This document shows positions 1 through 5,396 of a stretch of 9,036 bases of DNA, in pieces. The notes below the pieces were generated by a model. That model had not been told where the DNA came from and ran no database searches. It saw nothing but the letters and a program-made list of their open reading frames with translations. The stretch lies in contig JAVERH010000091.1 of assembly GCA_034007245.1 (NCBI GenBank), forward strand, positions 1 to 9,036, given 5' to 3'. The position numbers were made by a program, and so were the translations under genes. Within the stretch, counting starts at the first letter, position 1; every line of letters starts with the position of its first letter. The DNA is from Anaerosoma sp034007245. Its GTDB lineage: Bacteria > Actinomycetota > Coriobacteriia > Anaerosomatales > Anaerosomataceae.

Positions 1-896
1 ACCTGCAGCACCGGGATGCCGCGCATGTACGCCGAAGCGCAGAAGCCCGCCAGATCGCCGACGACGCCCCCTCCGAGGGCGATCACGCATGAGGCGCGGT
101 CGACACCTGCCGCCGCGAGATCCTCGAGCAGGCGGCCCGCCGTGGCCCACGATTTCCACTCCTCGCCCGGAGGGATGACGTGCTCGCTCACCGTGCAACC
201 AGCGCGTTCCAGCGCCGCTCGCGCGCGCTCGCCGAACAGGCCGTGGACGTTCTCGTCCGAGATGAGTGCAACGCTGCCGCTGCCTGTTATCGCGCGCACC
301 CGCTCACCCAGAGAGTCGAGGACGTCGTGCCCCACAACTACCTCGTACGACGCTCCGGCCTCCCCGGTCACCCGGATCGCCTGAGGCGTGGATGCCGGGT
401 CGATCGCGGCGACCACGCTGGCGGCGACATCGGCAGCCTCACGACCGACGGTGTCCACCACGTGATCGGCCGTGCTGGTGTACAGATTGAGGCGTGCATC
501 GAGGATGGCCCGTGCCGCCGGGAGACCGGCGCCTGCAAGCAAGGGCCGGTCGGCGGCATCGCCGAGACGCGCGATCGCCACCTCGGGCGTCACCGCCAGG
601 TAGACCACCGTGCCGAGCTGCCGCAGCACCACACGGTTGTCTTCGCGCAGGATGACACCGCCGCCTGTGGCGATCACCGCATCCGCGCTGGCGCCGAGCG
701 CGGCAAGCGCGTCGTGCTCGGCGAGCCGGAAGCCCTCCTCGCCGCGCAGGCGGAAGATCTCCGAAACCGAGGCCGCTTCGCGCTCCTCTATGAGTGCATC
801 AAGATCGACGAACGGACGCCCCAGCCGCTCGGCCACGAGACGACCGACCGTGCTCTTGCCCGCGCCCATGAAGCCCGTGAGGAAGATGTGGCTCAC
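1..896 (-). CDS. aroKB: Bifunctional shikimate kinase / 3-dehydroquinate synthase (AroKB fusion), 3' end outside the window
   Basis: One uninterrupted frame runs from a GTG at 896 to the left edge (298 codons seen); I checked every codon and found no stop. Residues 1 to about 165 are shikimate kinase, which phosphorylates shikimate with ATP: Walker A GFMGAGKS (8-15), Asp31/Asp33 in FVDLD, the GEEGFR motif with Arg57, GGG (78-80), the lid motif ADRPLL with Arg117, and Arg135 in DARLNLY. After a short linker (about 166-177) a 3-dehydroquinate synthase domain begins: SDENV (213-217), PPGEEWKS (242-249) and the NAD-site motif LGGGVVGDLAGF (274-285), then RGIP. This half cyclises DAHP to 3-dehydroquinate; its metal-ligand region lies beyond the edge. 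The GTG overlaps the aroC stop as GTGA, implying translational coupling. The first residues, SHIFLTGFMGAGKST, fit the family N-terminus, so this start is secure. AroKB fusions are known, for example in Thermotoga. The alternative, two adjacent genes, would need a start inside the linker and no stop before it; a fusion is simpler. Confidence 0.93.
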   Translation of the reverse strand, partial: MSHIFLTGFMGAGKSTVGRLVAERLGRPFVDLDALIEEREAASVSEIFRLRGEEGFRLAEHDALAALGASADAVIATGGGVILREDNRVVLRQLGTVVYLAVTPEVAIARLGDAADRPLLAGAGLPAARAILDARLNLYTSTADHVVDTVGREAADVAASVVAAIDPASTPQAIRVTGEAGASYEVVVGHDVLDSLGERVRAITGSGSVALISDENVHGLFGERARAALERAGCTVSEHVIPPGEEWKSWATAGRLLEDLAAAGVDRASCVIALGGGVVGDLAGFCASAYMRGIPVLQ

Positions 897-2041
897 CAGG
901 CGATCCTTTCCCGGTACGCGGCAAGCGCGCGCTTCATGTCAGCGACGTTCCCGCGACCCACGAGGTCCTGGTACGCGTCGGCGAGGACGAGCGCGACCTC
1001 GGCCTCCGCCACAACGGCGGCCGCAGGTACCGCGCACACGTCGGAGCGCTCACGCGCGGCATCGGCGACCTCACAGGTGGAGATGTCGATGGTCTTGAGC
1101 GACCGCATGAGCGTGGGAATGGGCTTCATGACCGCACGGAGCACGAGTGGCTCGCCCGTGGTCATGCCGCCGTCGATGCCGCCGGAGCGGTTGGTGGCAC
1201 GGCCGAGCCGGCCTTCCCCGTCGAGCACGATCTCGTCATGCGCCGCGGACCCGACACGGGAGCCGAGATCGAAGCCGTCGCCGAACTCGATGCCCTTCAT
1301 GGCGGGGATCGACATCACCGCGGCAGCAAGCCGGGAATCGAGGCGAGTCACCGCCTCGGCATACCCACCAACACCCGGAACGAGTCCTTCGGCACAGACG
1401 GCGATGATGCCGCCGAGGCTCTCCCCCTCCTCACGAGCGTGGTCGATGGCGGTCCGCATCCGGGCGGAGACCTCAGGGTCGGCACAGGAGACGTCACTTT
1501 CGGTGACGATGACAGCATCTACAGCGGCGGGATCGAGTGAGCCGGTGGACGCATCGCCGATAGTCTCGACCCACGAGCGGACCGACACGCCAAGATGGGC
1601 CAGCAGTGCCTTGGCGATCGCACCAGCCGCCACACGCGCCGCGGTCTCGCGGGCGCTCGCGCGCTCGAGGATGTCGCGCACGTCCGTCGCACCGGTGCGC
1701 TGGATGCCACCGAGGTCGGCATGACCCGGGCGCGGTGCAGTCACCGGCTCCACGCCCTCGGCGCTGCCCCAGGGATCCATCGCCGAACCCCAGTTAGCGG
1801 CGTCGCGATTGCTGATGAGCAGCGAGACGGGGCTCCCGAGTGTCCGACCGAAGCGCACGCCGCCCAGTACCTCGACGCGGTCATGCTCGATGGCCATACG
1901 CCCGCCACGGCCGTAACCGCGCTGGCGTCGCGCCAGGTCAGCGTCGATAGCCCCACGATCCAGCGGGATACCGGCGGGTACATCCGACACGATGGCGATC
2001 AGCCCAGGGCCGTGCGACTCGCCTGCAGTCGTATACCGCAC
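893..2041 (-). CDS. aroC: Chorismate synthase
   Basis: Converts 5-enolpyruvylshikimate-3-phosphate to chorismate, the last step of the shikimate pathway, using reduced FMN in the cytoplasm. The 382-residue product has the family's signatures in order: GESHGPG (7-13, with catalytic His10), RRQRGYGRGGRM (38-49), RPGHAD (104-109, second catalytic His), ERASARETAARVA (126-138), GSAAHDE (264-270) and NRSGGIDGGMTTGEP (284-298). The frame stays open upstream to a GTG at 2089, but the start at 2041 is preferred. It places the conserved RYTTAGESHG at residue 2, and GGAGGGAG (2056-2049) stands 7 bases upstream, whereas the longer start would lie inside an inverted repeat. The stop overlaps the downstream aroKB start (GTGA), so the two are probably cotranscribed and supply steps 2, 5 and 7 of the pathway. 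The gene lies after a terminator for the pilus block and appears to have its own leader. Confidence 0.97.
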   Translation of the reverse strand: MRYTTAGESHGPGLIAIVSDVPAGIPLDRGAIDADLARRQRGYGRGGRMAIEHDRVEVLGGVRFGRTLGSPVSLLISNRDAANWGSAMDPWGSAEGVEPVTAPRPGHADLGGIQRTGATDVRDILERASARETAARVAAGAIAKALLAHLGVSVRSWVETIGDASTGSLDPAAVDAVIVTESDVSCADPEVSARMRTAIDHAREEGESLGGIIAVCAEGLVPGVGGYAEAVTRLDSRLAAAVMSIPAMKGIEFGDGFDLGSRVGSAAHDEIVLDGEGRLGRATNRSGGIDGGMTTGEPLVLRAVMKPIPTLMRSLKTIDISTCEVADAARERSDVCAVPAAAVVAEAEVALVLADAYQDLVGRGNVADMKRALAAYRERIAW

Positions 2042-2073
2042 GTGGCGACTCCCTCCGAGGTGTGTTACCTGCG

Positions 2074-2101
2074 ATTCTAGCGCAGGCACGCGGCGCCTGC
2101 G
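2074..2101 (-). promoter_or_regulatory. Candidate aroC promoter -10 with adjacent 7-bp inverted repeat (possible operator)
   Basis: On the minus strand a -10-like TAGAAT (2079-2074) lies 32 bases before the aroC start. Directly upstream is a perfect inverted repeat, CGCAGGC-N7-GCCTGCG (2101-2081). No convincing -35 hexamer is visible at 16-18 bases. The palindrome is GC-rich but is not followed by a T run on either strand, so it is unlikely to be a terminator. An operator over the promoter core is the more natural reading, but this is inference from position only. Confidence 0.4.
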
Positions 2102-2103
2102 GG

Positions 2104-2135
2104 AAACACAACGGGCGCCGCGAGTGCGACGCCCG
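2104..2135 (-). terminator. Intrinsic terminator of the pilus gene block
   Basis: Read on the minus strand, a 10-bp stem (2135-2126 with 2121-2112; nine Watson-Crick pairs plus one G-U) closes a four-base loop, ACTC. It is followed at once by TTGTGTTT (2111-2104). It sits 24 bases after the stop codon of the last pilus gene, exactly where an operon terminator would be expected, and separates the pilus block from aroC. Confidence 0.72.
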
Positions 2136-2159
2136 AATGATCACGCTCTTGACAGCCGA

Positions 2160-2780
2160 CTACTTCGAAATCCCCTGACCGACAGCCAACGTCACGCGAT
2201 GGTCTCCGTAGAGCATAGTCACGCTTGTGGAGGACACGCTGAGGACCTCCCAGGGGGTTCCGGGGATACCTTCCCCGGGGCCCAGTGTGTACGTCTGACC
2301 GCTGTACCGCAGGACCGCCTTCATCACGCCATTCACAGTCTCGACACCGTCGAGATAGAGAACGCTCTGTGCGTACGGGGTCTCGGTATCCGTGGTGCTC
2401 GGCGTAGCCGTCGAATCGCTACTTGCCGGCTCCAACAGCGGCTTCAGGAGCGGATTGAAGATGTCCCGGAACGTATACACAGCGCTGTTGTTAACCTCAG
2501 TCGCAGGCCCTGAGGCATCAACCGCACCGGTGGTCACGACCCCTGTTTCCCCGGTCACAACACCCACATCCGGAGATAGCACCGCGTCATCGACCAGATT
2601 CGTCATCAAACTCCTGAGCGCTATCGTCACGGCAATGCCGGCGATGACGGCCAGCACGACCAGTCCGAGCGCGATGATAAGAATACGCCCTCCCAAGCTA
2701 CTGAAGAAGCCGGGCTTCTCTGTGGGCTGTGCCTCAACAGCCACCCCTTCTGCGGTTACATCGGCACGCTCATCGGACAT
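2160..2780 (-). CDS. Single-pass membrane protein with PilP/GspC-like C-terminal domain
   Basis: A 206-residue protein. It has an acidic, disordered cytoplasmic N-terminus (1-31), one strong membrane helix (about 32-56) and a low-complexity Thr/Ser/Ala/Val linker interrupted by FRDIFNP (104-110). A compact beta-rich C-terminus (about 139-206) contains VLRYSGQTYTLGPGE, TPWEVLSV and DHRVTLAVGQG. This layout of TM, linker, a DxFxP-like box and a small beta domain is that of PilP and GspC, whose homology-region domain docks to PilNO and to the secretin in diderm bacteria. Its place after pilM-pilN-pilO is also the PilP position. PilP proper is a lipoprotein; here a TM anchor is used, as in GspC. 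The ATG at 2780 is preferred over the GTG at 2789 because GGGGGGTGA (2794-2786) lies 5 bases before it and overlaps the GTG. The gap to pilO is 24 bases. Homology is judged by pattern only; a lineage-specific pilus accessory protein is the alternative. Confidence 0.75.
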   Translation of the reverse strand: MSDERADVTAEGVAVEAQPTEKPGFFSSLGGRILIIALGLVVLAVIAGIAVTIALRSLMTNLVDDAVLSPDVGVVTGETGVVTTGAVDASGPATEVNNSAVYTFRDIFNPLLKPLLEPASSDSTATPSTTDTETPYAQSVLYLDGVETVNGVMKAVLRYSGQTYTLGPGEGIPGTPWEVLSVSSTSVTMLYGDHRVTLAVGQGISK

Positions 2781-2804
2781 GGCGGTCACCCCCCATCCGG
2801 CTCA

Positions 2805-3404
2805 TTACTGATCACCCGAGGTTTCATCTGAGACGGCGGGCATCATGTAGACTTCGATGGCTCCAACTCCCTGGACATGCGCCTCGGTATCCTCGGACTC
2901 AGGTACATACGTGAAGTTCGTCGACCGCACCCGCACACCGCGCTGAAGGCGCGAGATCCGCCTGTTGAAATCGATGAGTTCGGTCCAGGCTCCGGTGTAC
3001 TCAACGGTGATTGGAAGTCTGTTATACATGGGCACGACGCCATCGGCCCCGGCCTCCAAGACCTCAACCCCACCCACCGAAATGGAAACGAGGGTGACGC
3101 CAGAATCGTTCGCCATACTCTGCAACTGGACGATCATCGAGGGCAGCTGCGGTGAATCCGGGACCTGATTGGCAATCCGCATGAGGTCGACTTCGGTCAA
3201 GACGGCCTGCGCCTTTGCTTCCTGTCGGCGTGCCAGAAGCGTCTTCGCGGTGGAGAGCTCCATCTCCGCAGACATGATGTCATCGCTGACCAACGCCGCC
3301 TCCTGGAACAGAGGCATTATCCCGAGAACAACCACTGCAATCGCAACCACCACGATGAGTCCGATGGCTATCAGCATCTGTGCCTGTGTCGATAGTCTCT
3401 TCAT
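2805..3404 (-). CDS. pilO: Type IV pilus inner-membrane platform protein PilO
   Basis: A 199-residue bitopic membrane protein that, with PilN, forms the scaffold linking cytoplasmic PilM to the extracytoplasmic side and the growing pilus. Visible parts are a short basic N-terminus, a membrane helix (about 10-30), a helical/coiled-coil stretch (about 32-70) and a ferredoxin-like fold. The fold opens with NQVPDSPQLPSMIVQLQSMA (79-98) and SGVTLVSISV, followed by PITVEYTGAW and ELIDFNRRISRL (142-153), a typical PilO pattern. GGAGGT (3418-3413) stands 8 bases from the ATG, so the start is firm. It is separated from pilN by 82 bases, an unusually wide gap for genes that normally abut. The length is typical of the family. 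Confidence 0.93.
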   Translation of the reverse strand: MKRLSTQAQMLIAIGLIVVVAIAVVVLGIMPLFQEAALVSDDIMSAEMELSTAKTLLARRQEAKAQAVLTEVDLMRIANQVPDSPQLPSMIVQLQSMANDSGVTLVSISVGGVEVLEAGADGVVPMYNRLPITVEYTGAWTELIDFNRRISRLQRGVRVRSTNFTYVPESEDTEAHVQGVGAIEVYMMPAVSDETSGDQ

Positions 3405-3475
3405 CAGCGGTGACCTCCGCAGCGTGCCGACCGTACTAGGCGGGGCAGAACCGACCGTTGCGAATCAGTATTCGG

Positions 3476-3489
3476 TGAGGGCACCCTCA
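3476..3489 (-). repeat. Inverted repeat spanning the pilN stop codon, at the edge of the 82-base pilN-pilO gap
   Basis: TGAGGG-TG-CCCTCA on the minus strand includes the pilN TGA. There is no T run after it, so it is not a terminator. The rest of the gap (3405-3475) contains an 8-base direct repeat, ACGGTCGG, and the pilO ribosome binding site, but no promoter or small gene that I can support. A processing or stabilising hairpin is possible; chance is also possible. Confidence 0.3.
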
Positions 3490-4074
3490 TTGGAAATCAA
3501 CTTCCGGGTTCGCAGAGCTCGCCTTCGCGGTGATTGAGAACTGGATCACAGCCTGTTCCTCGAAGAGGGTCTTTGTGGAGTTCGTCAGCCAGACATCGCT
3601 CAGCGTGTCTAAATCGGCAAGGCGCACCAACCCCTTCGCGATGGCCTTATGGCCGACATAGGGTGTATCCTCAGTGGAGTCCACTGCATAGCCAGTGACC
3701 GAGAGACCGGCCACCTCATCGAGTAGCATAGTCTCAACCCAGAGGTCGGTTGGCAGCACGAGTGAGACCTCCTCCAGTAGCCTGGCCGTATCCAATCGGC
3801 CCGCAAGCGCCGACCGCGCGATCTGACGACGCTCCTCGAGCTCACTCGCTCGCATCTCAAACACCGCAAGCTGGTCGGCCTGCGCCTGGATCGCCTGTGT
3901 CTGCTGTTCGATCGACGCGAGCTCGTTCTGCTTCTCATTCAGCCCGAAGTCAGCGTAAAGCCAGACCGCGGCCAGCACAACAACCACCGCCAAACCGCCG
4001 ACTGCCACCCATCCGACCCGTTTCTCCGCACGGCGCTGTTCCAGTATCTCCCTGGGGAGAAGGTTGATCCTCAT
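3487..4074 (-). CDS. pilN: Type IV pilus inner-membrane platform protein PilN
   Basis: A 195-residue bitopic protein, partner of PilO, that binds PilM in the cytoplasm through its N-terminus. It begins MRINLLPREILEQRR, which contains the INLLP box that inserts into a groove of PilM. Next come a membrane helix (about 21-41), a Gln/Glu-rich coiled coil (about 46-90) and a ferredoxin-like domain (about 95-185) starting LLEEVSLVLPTDLWVETMLL. The ATG shares its A with the pilM stop (TGATG). A GTG one codon earlier (4077) is an alternative start, with AGGGGGG 8 bases upstream of it. Either start leaves the INLLP box at the extreme N-terminus. Tight coupling to pilM fits equimolar assembly of the complex. 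Confidence 0.95.
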   Translation of the reverse strand: MRINLLPREILEQRRAEKRVGWVAVGGLAVVVVLAAVWLYADFGLNEKQNELASIEQQTQAIQAQADQLAVFEMRASELEERRQIARSALAGRLDTARLLEEVSLVLPTDLWVETMLLDEVAGLSVTGYAVDSTEDTPYVGHKAIAKGLVRLADLDTLSDVWLTNSTKTLFEEQAVIQFSITAKASSANPEVDFQ

Positions 4075-5195
4075 CACCCCTGCAGCCCCCCTAGCGCCAA
4101 CCCGATCGCAGTCGAAGAGCCCATCCTATCAGCCAGAACCGCATCCTGGACGCTCGGTGCGACCTTAAGCCGCGATAGCGGATCCCCTGTCACGACCTGT
4201 ATCTGGAGGCCCGTCTGCAGGTACTGAGGGAAGTTGCGTAGTTGCGATCCACTACCGGCCAGCAGGATCGTCTGGATCGTTCTCGTCTGCGCCGTCTGCG
4301 TGAGGTAGTAGTCAATCGACCGCCGGACCTCGGCGATGAATCTATTGGCCTCACGTTCGATGGCATCCTGGGCGACCGGAACGAGCGCCGGATCGGTACC
4401 CGAGAACGGCTCCTGCTCAACGCCTGAGATGTCACGAAGCCCGATGGTGCGCTTGATCTCTTCCGCTTCATCAAACCCGATATTCAACGCATTGGAGATC
4501 GCGTGGGTGACCGTGCCGCCAGCAAGCGACGAGATGCGGTTGAACCGCGGGACTCCCCGCTCGACGATGGTGATACTGGTGAGGTCCGACGATATATGGA
4601 CGATCGCCGTGGCGGAGCCGTCGTCGGCAGGAAGCACGGCGTCGGTGTCGTCCAACACAGCGCGTGCTACTGCGAAAGAGGAGACGTCGATACCGCTGAG
4701 CTTGACGCCTGCGCCCTCGACCGCCGACACCGTGTGGTCGATCATTTCCCGGTGAGCTGCAACGAGCAGGACTTCCATCATGTGTTCGTCGCTCGGCGTC
4801 ATATAATCGCCCATGATCTGGAAGTCGAAAATGGATTCTTCAACGGCCATGGGGATGTAGTCCTGGGCTAGATACTGAATCGCATTTGCGAGCTCGACGC
4901 GCTCCATGAAGGGGAGATCGATCAGGCGCACAACGACGCGCTGGTTTGAGACGCCGACGGCGCAGGTCTTGCCGCGGATCCCGGCGCTTTTCCAGGCGTC
5001 TCTAATGGCCGCTGATATCGCGGGTCCGTCGATAATCTCGCCATCAGTGAGTGCACCAAAGGGCGTATGCGCGATGCCGTATGCGGTAAGCACAGGACCT
5101 GAACCCGTAGCGCTGATCTGAGCCACCCGGACACGCTCAGCACCAATGTCCAGACCCACAGCGCTTTGGCTGGCACCGAACGAGAGAAGACCCAT
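4074..5195 (-). CDS. pilM: Type IV pilus actin-like assembly ATPase PilM
   Basis: A 373-residue cytoplasmic protein of the FtsA/actin fold that binds the PilN tail and ties the pilus motor to the membrane scaffold. Recognisable parts are the phosphate-1 motif VGLDIGAERVRVAQIS (13-28), LPFMERVELANAIQYLAQDY (94-113, a PilM hallmark), SGIDVSSFAVARA (167-179), the phosphate-2 region HISSDLTSITIV (200-211), the regulatory helix VRRSIDYY (290-297) and the adenosine motif LLAGSGSQLRNF (311-322). The phosphate-2 segment reads HISSD where relatives usually have an Asp-x-Gly, so nucleotide handling may differ. The frame is open upstream to 5348, but the ATG at 5195 gives the typical MGLLSFG start and has GAAGGGGGA 5 bases upstream. 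The upstream extension is Cys/Ser/Arg-rich and unlike coding sequence. The gene is followed by pilN with a one-base overlap. Confidence 0.95.
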   Translation of the reverse strand: MGLLSFGASQSAVGLDIGAERVRVAQISATGSGPVLTAYGIAHTPFGALTDGEIIDGPAISAAIRDAWKSAGIRGKTCAVGVSNQRVVVRLIDLPFMERVELANAIQYLAQDYIPMAVEESIFDFQIMGDYMTPSDEHMMEVLLVAAHREMIDHTVSAVEGAGVKLSGIDVSSFAVARAVLDDTDAVLPADDGSATAIVHISSDLTSITIVERGVPRFNRISSLAGGTVTHAISNALNIGFDEAEEIKRTIGLRDISGVEQEPFSGTDPALVPVAQDAIEREANRFIAEVRRSIDYYLTQTAQTRTIQTILLAGSGSQLRNFPQYLQTGLQIQVVTGDPLSRLKVAPSVQDAVLADRMGSSTAIGLALGGLQG

Positions 5196-5271
5196 CGGTG
5201 TCCCCCTTCGAAGAACGCTCCTGCTACGACAAGACTGCGACGAGTGCGTTAGACACCGTGGACTCCAACTG

Positions 5272-5317
5272 GCCATACCATGTACGCAAGAATACACCAT
5301 GCTGCGCACGCCATACC
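5272..5317. repeat. Pair of 8-bp direct repeats in the gap before pilM
   Basis: GCCATACC occurs at 5272-5279 and 5310-5317, 38 bases apart start to start, in the 201-base gap between the PilX-like gene and pilM. The segment between them carries a related CACCATGC. No protein-coding signal is seen in this gap. Regulator binding sites are possible; chance cannot be excluded. Confidence 0.3.
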
Positions 5318-5319
5318 GT

Positions 5320-5348
5320 ATCGAACACCACTCCCTCGGTGATGTCAA
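5320..5348 (-). promoter_or_regulatory. Weak candidate promoter for pilMNO
   Basis: A perfect -35 hexamer TTGACA (5348-5343, minus strand) is followed after 17 bases by TTCGAT (5325-5320), only 3/6 to the -10 consensus. It lies in the 201-base gap upstream of pilM, which is the longest non-coding stretch inside the pilus block. A -35 match without a good -10 is weak evidence. Confidence 0.28.
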
Positions 5349-5396
5349 GCTATGCAGCCGGCACCCACACCACCAGGAGAGTGCATGCCCGTCTCA

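Noticed and set aside
180..1724. A 514-codon plus-strand open frame, and other long plus-strand frames over 610-1098 and 1595-2080
   Set aside because: These lie antisense to aroC and aroKB, whose products match all family motifs. The translations are Arg/Ser/Pro/Ala-rich and low in hydrophobic order, typical of shadow frames in GC-rich DNA.
2042..2089. Chorismate synthase start at the GTG at 2089
   Set aside because: It would add 16 residues before the conserved RYTTAGESHG, and the GGAGGGAG at 2056-2049 points to the GTG at 2041.
5196..5348. N-terminal extension of PilM to a TTG at 5348
   Set aside because: The extension is Cys/Ser/Arg-rich, lacks a ribosome binding site at its start and is not part of the PilM family; the ATG at 5195 has one and gives the normal N-terminus.
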